From Albimonas pacifica (lineage in GTDB: Bacteria > Pseudomonadota > Alphaproteobacteria > Rhodobacterales > Rhodobacteraceae): DNA of 64,000 bases. The notes below the pieces were generated by a model. It searched no databases, was not told where the DNA came from, and was given only the letters and a program-made list of their open reading frames with translations. A program made the translations under genes and the position numbers. Below, piece after piece: positions 15,821-24,396 of the stretch (the first letter of the stretch is position 1; every line of letters starts with the position of its first letter). Where the stretch lies: the NCBI RefSeq assembly GCF_900113695.1, contig NZ_FOQH01000005.1:186001-250000 (forward strand). The letters run 5' to 3'.

Positions 15821-16882
15821 TCAGGCGCCCCAGGTCGCCCGCAGCACCCGGGTCCAGTTCTTCCAGCACAGCTTCTCGAGCAGCTCGCCCCCCATCCCCG
15901 CCGCTTCCAGCGCCTCGCGCAGCGCGGGCAGGCCGGCGGCGTCGCGGATCGGGGAGGGGATGCGGGCCCCGTCGAAGTCGGAACCGAGGCCGACGCGGTC
16001 CTCGCCCACCCGCTCCACCAGGTAGGCGAAGTGGGCGATCAGGGGGTCGAGCGTCTCCATCTCAGCCATCCGCCCGTCGGGGCGCAGGAAGCCGGTTGCG
16101 AGGTTCACGCCCACCATCCCGTCGCGTTCGCGGATCGCGTCGAGCTGGCGGTCGGTGAGGTTGCGCGCGTGGGGGCAGATCGCGTGGGCGTTGGAGTGGG
16201 TGGCGACGAGCGGCTTGCTCGAGACCTCGGCCACGTCCCAGAAGCCGGTCTCGGTGATGTGGGACAGGTCGATCATGATCCCGCGCCGGTCGCACTCGCG
16301 CACCAGTTCCCGGCCGAGCTCGGTCAGGCCCGGGCCGGTGTCGGGCGTAGACGGGAAGCGGAACGGCGCGCCGTGGGCGAAGATGTTGTTGCGGCTCCAT
16401 ACCGGCCCCAGCGAGCGCAGGCCCGCGGCCTCGAGCACGTCGAGCACGCGCAGCTCGGGGTCGATCGCCTCGGCCCCCTCGATGTGCAGGATCGCGGCGA
16501 CGCGGCCTTCGGCGAGGCAGGTCTCGATCTCGGCGGCGGTCCGCACCACGCTCAGGGCGCCGCGGGCCTGCAGGCGCAGCAGGATGCCGGCCTCGGCCAT
16601 CGTGATCTCCAGCGCGCGGGAGCGGGGAAGGTCGTCGGGCAGGGGGACGGAGTAGCCGTTGGGGTCGTCGTCGCGCCCGAAGCCCATCGAGAAGTCGTCG
16701 TTGGGCGCGAAGCAGGCGAAGAAGCCGCCGCCGAGCCCCCCCGCCTGGATCCGGGGCAGGTCGAGATGGCCGCCGCAGCCCTCGATGAACAGGTCCTCCG
16801 GCGACTGGCCGCCCTCCTCCGCGCGCCAGAGCTTCAGAAGCACGTCGTTGTGGCCGTCGAAGACGGGAGGGGTGGCGGACAT
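15821..16882 (-). CDS. Membrane dipeptidase (peptidase M19 family)
   Basis: A 353-aa zinc dipeptidase of the renal dipeptidase family. Metal-ligand motifs are visible: FDGHNDVLLK near residue 10, ILHIEGAEAID (bridging Glu), MIDLSHITETGFWDV, VATHSNAHAICPHARNLTD and GLGSDFDGARIP. There is no signal peptide, as usual for bacterial members, so it is probably cytoplasmic and cleaves dipeptides. Start at 16882 (MSATPPVFDGHND). The gene ends 44 bp from repeat copy 1. It is followed upstream by an MFS transporter gene on the same strand. Confidence 0.93.
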   Translation of the reverse strand: MSATPPVFDGHNDVLLKLWRAEEGGQSPEDLFIEGCGGHLDLPRIQAGGLGGGFFACFAPNDDFSMGFGRDDDPNGYSVPLPDDLPRSRALEITMAEAGILLRLQARGALSVVRTAAEIETCLAEGRVAAILHIEGAEAIDPELRVLDVLEAAGLRSLGPVWSRNNIFAHGAPFRFPSTPDTGPGLTELGRELVRECDRRGIMIDLSHITETGFWDVAEVSSKPLVATHSNAHAICPHARNLTDRQLDAIRERDGMVGVNLATGFLRPDGRMAEMETLDPLIAHFAYLVERVGEDRVGLGSDFDGARIPSPIRDAAGLPALREALEAAGMGGELLEKLCWKNWTRVLRATWGA

Positions 16883-16962
16883 GGAGGGCTCCTCGGGAGG
16901 GGGGCGCGCGGACCTGCGCGGGGGGAGCCTAGGGCGGAACGCAGGCGGTGGAAACCGCGCCG

Positions 16963-18189
16963 TCAGCCGCGGCGCAGCGGCATGAGCAGCAGCGCGCCGG
17001 AGAGGGAGAGGAGCAGGGTCGCGAGAAGCGTCGCCTCCGCCCCGCCGAGCGCGCGCAGCGCGCCGCCCAGGGACGGCGAGGCGGCCATGCCCGCGATCCA
17101 GGCGAGCGCCGCGGCGCCGGAGACGGAGCCGTAGTCGCCGGTGCCCGAGGTCTCGGCCAGCACCACCGGGCGCAGGATGGTGACGGTTCCGATGCTGATC
17201 CCCTGCAGGGCCACGAACAGCGCCGCGCCGGCGAGGCCGAGCCCCCAGCCCGCCGAGAGCAGGGCGACGGAGGCGAGCGCGAGCCCGGTCAGCGAGGCGG
17301 TCGCGAGCCGACGCGGCGGCCAGCCGGGAGGCGAGGCGATCAGGGCGATCCGCCCCACCACCTGCATCGGCCCCACCGCCGCCGCCACGCTGATCGCGAT
17401 CGCCTGGGGCACGCCCTGGGCCGCGAGCAGCGGCAGCATGTGGGCCGCGACGATGCCATGGGCGACCGAGGCCCCCAGGAAGGCCGCCACGATCCGCGCG
17501 ACGCCGGGGCGGCGCAGGGCGGTCAGCACGCTCAGCCCCCGGGAGACGGGGGCGCCGGGCGCGCGCGGCGGCGCCTCGCGCTCGATCCGCCGGGCGGACC
17601 AGGCGAGGAGGGGCGCGGCGAGCAGGGCGGCGACCCCGGCCATGCCGAGCGCCGCGCCGCGCCAGCCGAAGGCGGCCTCGAGGGCGGCGTTGGCGGGGAA
17701 GGAGACGAGGGTCGCGAAGCCCGCGGTCAGGGTGACGGCCGCGATGGCGCGCCGGGCCGAGAGGCCGCGGGCGCGGGTGAGCAGGGCGAAGCAGGGCTCG
17801 TAGAGGCAGAAGGCCGAGCCCGCGCCGACCACGGCCCAGCCCAGCAGGAACAGCGGCTTGGCCGCGGCGAGCGCCACCAGGCAGAGGCCCAGCGCCCCGA
17901 GCAAGGCGCCCGCGGGCATGGTCCAGGGCGCCCGGCCCCGGTCCACCCAGCGCCCCGAGGTGGGCGCGAGGCAGGCCATGGTGGCGAGCGACAGGGTCAT
18001 GGCGAGCGAGGCGGGCACGGCGGCGGCGGCGAACTCGGCCTCGAACCGCGGCAGCAGAGCGGGGAAGGTATAGTAGAGGGCCGACCACGCGAGGAGCTGG
18101 CCCAGCGAGATCACCGCGACGGCGAGGCGGTCGGGCGGCGGCGCGCCGTCGGGGGCGCGGCTGGTCTCCGCCTTCTGGTGCATCGTCAT
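16963..18189 (-). CDS. MFS transporter
   Basis: A 408-aa protein with 12 predicted membrane segments. It has the loop 2-3 motif region (APTSGRWVDRGR), a duplicated six-helix plan with a basic central loop (RRIEREAPPRAPG) and closing LMPLRRG. The substrate cannot be assigned. It lies 80 bp upstream of the dipeptidase gene and may share its transcript; uptake of peptides or their breakdown products would fit but is unproven. Confidence 0.9.
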   Translation of the reverse strand: MTMHQKAETSRAPDGAPPPDRLAVAVISLGQLLAWSALYYTFPALLPRFEAEFAAAAVPASLAMTLSLATMACLAPTSGRWVDRGRAPWTMPAGALLGALGLCLVALAAAKPLFLLGWAVVGAGSAFCLYEPCFALLTRARGLSARRAIAAVTLTAGFATLVSFPANAALEAAFGWRGAALGMAGVAALLAAPLLAWSARRIEREAPPRAPGAPVSRGLSVLTALRRPGVARIVAAFLGASVAHGIVAAHMLPLLAAQGVPQAIAISVAAAVGPMQVVGRIALIASPPGWPPRRLATASLTGLALASVALLSAGWGLGLAGAALFVALQGISIGTVTILRPVVLAETSGTGDYGSVSGAAALAWIAGMAASPSLGGALRALGGAEATLLATLLLSLSGALLLMPLRRG

Positions 18190-18346
18190 GGGTCGTCGGT
18201 CCGGCCGGGCGGGCGGCCCCTCGCCGTCCGGGAGACATCAGTGACGGGAAGCGCGGCGGGAGGGAAGGGGGCGCGGCGACGCCGGCCGCGGCAAAGCGGC
18301 CGGTGGGGCGTGGGCGAGCGCGCCGGGGACCGCGCGGCGGCCGGGG

Positions 18347-19264
18347 TCAGCGCGCCTCGTGCGCGATCTCGCGGGGGCGGGCGAGGGAGAGCAGGCGGCG
18401 GCCGAGGGGGATCAGCGCCGGGATCGCGGCGGCGGCGAGGACCAGGACCGCGGGGCGGCCGGCTGCGAGGTCGAGGTTGGCCGCGAGGATCCGCTCTGCG
18501 GGCAGGCCGGTGAGCGTCGCGTGCCAGGCGTATTCCGAGAAGGCGGTCAGCGCGGCGGCGAGGATCGCCGCGCCGAGGATCCGCGCCTCGGGGAAGGCGC
18601 GGCCGGGGGCGAGGCCCAGCGGCGTCCGGTGCAGCATGAGGGCTGCGAAGAGGCCGAAGAGGAAGGCGGGCTCGGCCACGTCCAGCTTCTCCTGCAGGGC
18701 GTAGTGGGCGAGGCCGAGGACGGCGATCGCGTAGGCCAGCCGATGCAGGCGGCGCCAGTTCGCGCCGAGGCGCCGGATCGCCCGGTCGAAGGAGGTGGCG
18801 GCCAGCGCGGCGAAGGCCAGCAGCGCCGTGAAGCCGATGGCGAGGTAGAGGCGCTGCACGATCTCGGAGGCGATGCGCAGGGGCTGGAGCTGCTGCTCGA
18901 CCGCGTAGAGGCCGAAATGGGCGGCGGCGTAGGCGAAGGCGGTCAGGCCGATCATCCGCCGCACCTGCGCAAGCCGTCCCCAGCCGGTGATTCGACGCAG
19001 CGGCGTCAGCGCCAGCGACAGCAGCAGGAAGCGCAGCGCCCAGAGGCCGGTGAGGTGCTCGGCCTCGTGGATCGGCTCGGCGCCGAGCGCCAGGGGCCCG
19101 AAGGCGCCGGCGAGGGCGAGCGCCAGCCACAGGCCGGGGGCGAGGGCCAGCGCGAAGACGCCGCCGCGCAGGGGCGACAGCCGGCCGCCCCGGTCGTGCC
19201 AGGGGGACCAGTCGCCGGCCATCCGTCGCCAGGCGTCGGGTCGTGCGGCGGCGGCAGGGGTCAT
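18347..19264 (-). CDS. msrQ: Ferric-reductase-like heme membrane protein MsrQ
   Basis: A 305-aa heme-binding membrane subunit of the periplasmic methionine sulfoxide reductase MsrPQ. It has about six to eight helices; the ferric-reductase core has RRMIGLTAFAYAAAHFGLYAVEQ and WRRLHRLAYAIAVLGLAHYALQEK, with His residues in facing helices for heme. The C-terminal helices are longer than in short MsrQ. The catalytic partner msrP, usually directly upstream, is absent: the upstream neighbour is the divergent rpiA. Start 19264 (MTPAAAARPDAW). Confidence 0.87.
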   Translation of the reverse strand: MTPAAAARPDAWRRMAGDWSPWHDRGGRLSPLRGGVFALALAPGLWLALALAGAFGPLALGAEPIHEAEHLTGLWALRFLLLSLALTPLRRITGWGRLAQVRRMIGLTAFAYAAAHFGLYAVEQQLQPLRIASEIVQRLYLAIGFTALLAFAALAATSFDRAIRRLGANWRRLHRLAYAIAVLGLAHYALQEKLDVAEPAFLFGLFAALMLHRTPLGLAPGRAFPEARILGAAILAAALTAFSEYAWHATLTGLPAERILAANLDLAAGRPAVLVLAAAAIPALIPLGRRLLSLARPREIAHEAR

Positions 19265-19533
19265 GGGGCGTCCTCTTCCTCGCTCGGGCCCGTCCGGCGC
19301 GGGGACGGGCGGCCTTGAAGACTCAGTTACGGCGGATCGGCTCCGGGCGCCTCCCCGATCACGAAAATGTCGGCCGGGCGGAGGCCCACCGCGCGCGTTC
19401 GCGGGCGGTGGTTTCGGGGCGCGATCCGCGCTAGAGGGTGGCGCGAGTCGACGGCCCGACGTGGGCCGTCCGCTCCTGCGCCGTCCGGGAGCCTCCGGCC
19501 CCCCGGCGCCGGGGCAACGCACAGGAGGGCGCC

Positions 19534-20277
19534 ATGGGTCTCGACCGCTCGGAAATCGCGAAGCGGGCCGCCGCGAAGGCCGCCCTCGACCTGGTGCGGG
19601 ACGGCATGCGGCTGGGCCTGGGCACCGGCTCGACCGCGAAATGGTTCGTCGACCTGCTGGGCGAGCGCGCCCGGGCGGAGGGGCTGGACCTGACCTGCGT
19701 CGCCACCAGTCTGCGCACCGCGCGCCAGGCGGAGTCGGCGGGGCTGAAGGTGGTCACGTTGGACGAGGCCGGCTGGCTGGACCTGACGGTCGACGGCGCC
19801 GACGAGTTCGATCCCGACCTGAACCTGATCAAGGGCGGCGGCGGCGCGCTGCTGCAGGAGAAGATCGTGGCCACCGCCTCGGACCGGATGGTGGTGATCG
19901 CCGACCAGTCCAAGCAGGTGGAGCATCTGGGCGCGTTCCCGCTGCCGGTCGAGATCGTGACCTTCGGCTGGGAGACGACCAAGGCCATCGTCGAGGAGAC
20001 GCTGGAGGACATGGACGTCGCCGGCACCCTGACCACCCTGCGCATGGACGGGGACGAGCCCTTCGTCACCGACTGCGGCAACTTCATCATCGACTGCCGG
20101 CTGAAGCGGATCGGCGACGCCGACGAGCTCGCCGCCCAGCTCAACGCCATTCCCGGCGTGGTGGAGACGGGCCTGTTCATCGACATCTGCGACCGGGTGA
20201 TCGTCGGCTACGAGGACGGCGGCGTCGAGGTCCTGGAGATCGACGACGAGGAAGAGGACGAGGACGACTTCGTCTGA
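19534..20277 (+). CDS. rpiA: Ribose-5-phosphate isomerase A
   Basis: Interconverts ribose-5-phosphate and ribulose-5-phosphate (pentose phosphate and Calvin cycles), 247 aa. Motifs: GLGTGSTAKWFVD, the catalytic VDGADEFDPDLNLIKGGGGALLQEKI, DQSKQVEHLGAFPLPVEI and DCGNFIIDC. A clear AGGAGG lies 7 bp before the ATG. The C-terminus carries an extra very acidic tail (EIDDEEEDEDDFV) not present in the E. coli protein. Confidence 0.97.
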   Translation: MGLDRSEIAKRAAAKAALDLVRDGMRLGLGTGSTAKWFVDLLGERARAEGLDLTCVATSLRTARQAESAGLKVVTLDEAGWLDLTVDGADEFDPDLNLIKGGGGALLQEKIVATASDRMVVIADQSKQVEHLGAFPLPVEIVTFGWETTKAIVEETLEDMDVAGTLTTLRMDGDEPFVTDCGNFIIDCRLKRIGDADELAAQLNAIPGVVETGLFIDICDRVIVGYEDGGVEVLEIDDEEEDEDDFV

Positions 20278-20438
20278 GCGGCTCCGCTGGCGCGCGCGTG
20301 ATCGCGCGCGAGCGGTTTCCCCGGGCTTTCGCCCCCGCATCGCCCCGGCGCCCATGGCGCCGGGAGCGCTGCGGGACTAAGTGTGGGCGCGAACCAAGCC
20401 GTGGGCCTGCAAGGGGGGCCTGAAAGGGGGAGAGGCGC

Positions 20439-21794
20439 ATGGCCTACGACTACGACCTGATCGTCATCGGCGCGGGCTCCGGCGGAGTGCGCGCGGCGCG
20501 GATGTCCGCGCTGGCCGGCGCCAAGGTCGCGATCGTCGAGGAATACCGCTACGGCGGCACCTGCGTGATCCGGGGCTGCGTGCCCAAGAAGCTGATGGTC
20601 TACGCCTCCGCCTTCGCCGAGAGCTTCGAGGATGCCAAGGGCTACGGCTGGACGGTGGGCGAGAGCCGCTTCTCCTGGCCCGACTTCATGGCCGCCAAGG
20701 ACCGCGAGATCGCCCGGCTGGAGGGGATCTACGCCCGCAACCTCGGCGCCGCCGGCGTCGAGCTGCACCGGGCGCGAGGCGTGGTGACGGGGCCGCATTC
20801 GGTGCGCCTGAGCTCCCACGACAAGGACCTGACGGCGAAGCATATCCTGGTCGCCACCGGCGGCGCGCCCTTCGTGCCCGACGTGCCCGGCGCCTGCCAC
20901 GCGATGACTTCGAACGAGGTGTTCGAGCTGCCGGAGATGCCGAAGCGGATCGTGATCGTGGGCGGCGGCTACATCGCCTGCGAGTTCGCGGGCGTGCTGA
21001 ACGGGATGGGCGCGAAGGTCGTCCAGCTTTACCGCGGCGAGCGGATCCTGCGCGGCTTCGACGGCGAGGTCGCGGGCTTCGTGCAGGCCGAGATGATCAA
21101 GAAGGGCGTCGAGATCCGGGTGGAGAGCGACGTCGCCGCCATCGGCGATCCGACCGAGAGCGGCCTGGCGGTGGAGCTGACCTCCGGCGAAACCATCGAG
21201 ACCGACGCGGTGCTCTACGCCACCGGCCGCCATCCGAACGCCCGCGGGATCGGGCTGGAGGAGGCGGGGGTGAAACTGGGGGCGAAGGGCGAGGTGGTGG
21301 TGGACGAATACTCGCGCACCAGCGTCCCCTCGATCTGGGCGATCGGCGACGTGACGGACCGCGTGGCGCTGACGCCGGTCGCGATCCGGGAGGGCGCGGC
21401 CTTCGCGAAAAGCGTCTTCGAGGGGGAGCTGACCGCGGCCGATCACGAGCTGATCCCGACGGCGGTCTTCACGCAGCCCGAGATCGGGACCTGCGGCATG
21501 ACCGAGGAGGCGGCGCGCGAGACCCACGACATCGAGGTCTACGCGGCCGATTTCCGCCCGATGATGCACACGATGTCGGGCCGCGACGAGCGGATGCTGA
21601 TGAAGCTGCTGGTGGACAAGGCCACCCGCAAGGTGCTGGGCTGCCATCTGGTGGGGCACGGGGCGGGCGAGATGATCCAGCTCGCCGGCATCGCCCTCAA
21701 GATGGGCGCCACCAAGGAAGACTTCGACCGGACCGTCGCCGTGCATCCCACGGCGGCCGAAGAGCTGGTCACGATGAAGACTCCGACGCGCTGA
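20439..21794 (+). CDS. gor: Glutathione-disulfide reductase
   Basis: NADPH-dependent flavoenzyme, 451 aa, which keeps glutathione reduced. N-terminal FAD site IVIGAGSGGVRAAR; redox disulfide GGTCVIRGCVPKK (Cys42/Cys47); NADPH site VIVGGGYIACEFAGVL; FAD motif WAIGDVTDR; and the dimer-interface catalytic HPTAAEELVTM near the C-terminus. The RGCVPKK form and length fit Gor rather than lipoamide dehydrogenase. It follows rpiA on the same strand, 161 bp downstream. Confidence 0.95.
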   Translation: MAYDYDLIVIGAGSGGVRAARMSALAGAKVAIVEEYRYGGTCVIRGCVPKKLMVYASAFAESFEDAKGYGWTVGESRFSWPDFMAAKDREIARLEGIYARNLGAAGVELHRARGVVTGPHSVRLSSHDKDLTAKHILVATGGAPFVPDVPGACHAMTSNEVFELPEMPKRIVIVGGGYIACEFAGVLNGMGAKVVQLYRGERILRGFDGEVAGFVQAEMIKKGVEIRVESDVAAIGDPTESGLAVELTSGETIETDAVLYATGRHPNARGIGLEEAGVKLGAKGEVVVDEYSRTSVPSIWAIGDVTDRVALTPVAIREGAAFAKSVFEGELTAADHELIPTAVFTQPEIGTCGMTEEAARETHDIEVYAADFRPMMHTMSGRDERMLMKLLVDKATRKVLGCHLVGHGAGEMIQLAGIALKMGATKEDFDRTVAVHPTAAEELVTMKTPTR

Positions 21795-21895
21795 GCGCGT
21801 CGCTCCACCGGAGCGCGAGGGTTTCCGCCCGCGCGCCCCGTCTGCTACACGAAGAACCGAATACAGCTGCAATATCCCGGGAGGACATCAGGGAC

Positions 21896-23092
21896 ATGCC
21901 CTTCTCCAACAACTCCGGCGGCCCATGGGGCGGCGGGGGTCGCGACAGGAACTCGGGCGGCGGCGGCGGCCGCGGCCCATGGGGCGGGGGCGGTGGCTCC
22001 GGCGGCGGCGGCGGCGGGGGCGACCAGGGCCCCGACATGGACGAGCTGCTGCGTCAGGGCCGCGACCGCCTCAAGGTGATCTTCGGCGGCCAGGGCGGCG
22101 GCGGCGGCAACCGCGGCGGCGGCGGCTCGGGCCTGCCTGACGGCATCGGGCGCGGCGGCTACGTGCTGGCGGCCGTGGCGCTGGTCGGCGCGTGGCTCGC
22201 GGCCTCGCTCTACACCGTCGACACGTCCGAGCAATCGGTCGAGCTGCGGCTGGGCGAATTCGCCTCGATCGGGGAGCAGGGCCTGAACATCGCGCCCTGG
22301 CCGATCTACACCTACGAAGTGCTGCCGGTCACCCGCGAGAACGTCATCAACATCGGCCAGGAGCGTCCGCGCACCGGCGGCAGTCAGCAGACCGACGCCG
22401 GCCTGATCCTGACGGGCGACGAGAACATCGTCGACGTCGACTACCAGGTGGTGTGGAACATCTCCGATCCGGCCGCCTTCCTGTTCAACCTCGCCGAGCC
22501 CGAATCCACGATCCGCGCCGTCTCCGAAGCGGCGATGCGCGAGGTCATCGGGCGCTCCGAGCTGTCGCCGATCCTCAACCGCGACCGCGCCATCGTCTCC
22601 CAGGACGTGCAGGCGCTGATCCAGTCGACGCTCGACAGCTACCAGTCGGGCGTCAACATCGTGCGCGTCAACTTCGACAAGGCCGACCCGCCGCGGGAGG
22701 TCATCGACTCGTTCCGCGACGTGCAGGCGGCCGGCCAGGACCGGGTGCGGCTCGAGAACCAGGCCGAGGCCTACGCCAACCGGGCGCTGGCCGAGGCGCG
22801 CGGGCAGTCCGCGCAGCTGGTGCAGGAGGCCGAGGCCTATGCGGCCCAGACCGTCAACGAGGCGCGCGGCGAGGCAGCCCGCTTCGAGTCCATCTACGAC
22901 GCCTATTCCGAGTCCCAGGACGTGACGCGCAAGCGTCTCTACCTCGAGACCATGGAGCGGGTGCTGGGCGACGTGGACAAGATCATCGTCAGCGACGGCA
23001 TCGCGGGCGGCGGCACGGGGGGCGGGGGCGTGGTGCCCTATCTGCCGCTCGACCAGATGCGGCGCAGCCAGGGCGGGGGGGCCGACCGATGA
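21896..23092 (+). CDS. hflK: Membrane protease modulator HflK
   Basis: One subunit of the HflKC complex that surrounds FtsH in the inner membrane; 398 aa. An N-terminal Gly/Asn-rich disordered region (about residues 1-75, many GGGG runs) is followed by one membrane segment (about 85-105), the SPFH/band-7 domain (SEQSVELRLGEF through VNFDKADPPREV) and a long coiled coil. The Gly-rich C-terminus ends YLPLDQMRRSQGGGADR. The stop overlaps the hflC ATG (ATGA). Confidence 0.95.
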   Translation: MPFSNNSGGPWGGGGRDRNSGGGGGRGPWGGGGGSGGGGGGGDQGPDMDELLRQGRDRLKVIFGGQGGGGGNRGGGGSGLPDGIGRGGYVLAAVALVGAWLAASLYTVDTSEQSVELRLGEFASIGEQGLNIAPWPIYTYEVLPVTRENVINIGQERPRTGGSQQTDAGLILTGDENIVDVDYQVVWNISDPAAFLFNLAEPESTIRAVSEAAMREVIGRSELSPILNRDRAIVSQDVQALIQSTLDSYQSGVNIVRVNFDKADPPREVIDSFRDVQAAGQDRVRLENQAEAYANRALAEARGQSAQLVQEAEAYAAQTVNEARGEAARFESIYDAYSESQDVTRKRLYLETMERVLGDVDKIIVSDGIAGGGTGGGGVVPYLPLDQMRRSQGGGADR

Positions 23093-24090
23093 AGAAGCTT
23101 CCCATCCTGATCGGCGTCGTCGTGGTCGCCGTCTTCGTGCTGGTCAACTCGATCTTCATCGTGGACGAACGCCAGCAGGCCCTGAAGCTGCAGTTCGGCC
23201 AGGTGGTCGGGCAGACCGAGGGCTACCGGGAGCCCGGGCTCTACTTCAAGATCCCGCTGATCCAGACGGTGATCTTCTACGAGGACCGGATCCTGCCGCT
23301 GGAAGGCGGCGAGCTGGAGGTCACGCCGATCGACGACCGCCGCCTGGTGGTCGACGCCTTCGCCCGCTGGCGCATCACCGATCCGGTGCGCTTCCGCCAG
23401 GCTGTGAGCAGCGAGATGAACGCCCTGCCGCGGCTGGAGCGGATCCTCAACGCCTCGCTGCGCGAGGTGCTGGGCTCGGTCACCTCGGACACGATCCTGT
23501 CGGACGAGCGCTCGGAGCTGATGACCCGCATCCGCGACACCACGCGGGCGCAGTCGCAGAACCTGGGCGTGCAGATCGTCGACGTGCGTCTGCGCCGGGT
23601 GGACCTGCCGCAGCAGAACCTCCAGGCCACGTTCGAGCGGATGCAGGCCGAGCGCCAGCGCGAGGCCGCCGACGAGCGGGCCCGGGGCGAGGAGGCCGCC
23701 CAGCGGATCCGCGCCAACGCCGACCGCCAGGCGATCGAGCTGGTCTCGGAAGCGCGGCGGGAGTCGGAGGTGATCCGAGGCGAGGCCGACGGCGAGCGCA
23801 ACCGGATCTTCGCGACCGCCTATGGCCGGGACGAGGAGTTCTTCGCCTTCTACCGCTCGCTGCGGGCCTATGAGACCGCGCTGCAGGGGCGCAACTCCTC
23901 GATCGTGCTGACGCCGGACAGCGAATTCTTCCGCTACTTCGGCGAAGGCGAGCTGCAGCGGATGGTCGAGGAGACCGCGCCCGCGGATGCCGCCGGGACC
24001 GAGGCGTCGCAGGCTCCGGCCGAGCCGGCGCCCGCGGCCGCGCCCTCGGGCGAGGCGACGCCGACGACCCCGGCGCCTGCCGCGGACTGA
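23089..24090 (+). CDS. hflC: Membrane protease modulator HflC
   Basis: Partner of HflK, 333 aa: an N-terminal membrane segment (residues 4-24), then a band-7 domain (IVDERQQALKLQFGQVVG through RRVDLPQQN) and a charged coiled coil (RMQAERQREAADERARGEEAAQRIRA, contiguous in the protein). It ends with an Ala/Pro-rich tail beyond the usual DSEFFRYF. Four-base overlap with hflK; two hairpins and a T-tract follow. Confidence 0.95.
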   Translation: MKKLPILIGVVVVAVFVLVNSIFIVDERQQALKLQFGQVVGQTEGYREPGLYFKIPLIQTVIFYEDRILPLEGGELEVTPIDDRRLVVDAFARWRITDPVRFRQAVSSEMNALPRLERILNASLREVLGSVTSDTILSDERSELMTRIRDTTRAQSQNLGVQIVDVRLRRVDLPQQNLQATFERMQAERQREAADERARGEEAAQRIRANADRQAIELVSEARRESEVIRGEADGERNRIFATAYGRDEEFFAFYRSLRAYETALQGRNSSIVLTPDSEFFRYFGEGELQRMVEETAPADAAGTEASQAPAEPAPAAAPSGEATPTTPAPAAD

Positions 24091-24112
24091 GGCGAACCGA
24101 GAGCGGATGCGG

Positions 24113-24175
24113 CCGGCGGCGCGGGACCTCGCGCCGCCGGTCTGCGTTTCCGGCGGGCGTCTCGCCCGCCTTTTT
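24113..24175 (+). terminator. Tandem hairpins terminating hflKC
   Basis: First hairpin CCGGCGGCGC ... GCGCCGCCGG (24113-24140), then GGCGGGC-GTCTC-GCCCGCC followed by TTTTT (24152-24175). The second is a textbook intrinsic terminator and ends 22 bp before the DUF2065 gene. Confidence 0.85.
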
Positions 24176-24197
24176 CATGGCCGGAGGTCCTCGCGCG

Positions 24198-24380
24198 ATG
24201 CGTGATCTTCTGTTCGCCCTGGGCGCGATCCTGGCGGTGGAGGGGCTGCTGCTGGCGACCTCGCCGCATCGGCTGGAGCAGTTGCTTGAGCTGATGCGCG
24301 ACTGGGGGCCGGAGCGGCTGCGCTACGCGGGGCTGGCCTGCGCGACTGCCGGGGTGGCGCTGCTGCTGCTGGTGCGCTGA
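24198..24380 (+). CDS. DUF2065 small membrane protein
   Basis: A 60-aa protein with two hydrophobic helices (LLFALGAILAVEGLLLA and YAGLACATAGVALLLLV) around a short amphipathic stretch with RLEQLLELM, the DUF2065/YjeT pattern. This family is often encoded right after hflC. Function unknown. The start at 24198 omits seven extra codons because the family begins at MRDLLFALG. A terminator separates it from hflC, so expression may depend on read-through. Confidence 0.85.
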   Translation: MRDLLFALGAILAVEGLLLATSPHRLEQLLELMRDWGPERLRYAGLACATAGVALLLLVR

Positions 24381-24396
24381 GGGGGCGCGGGCCCCC

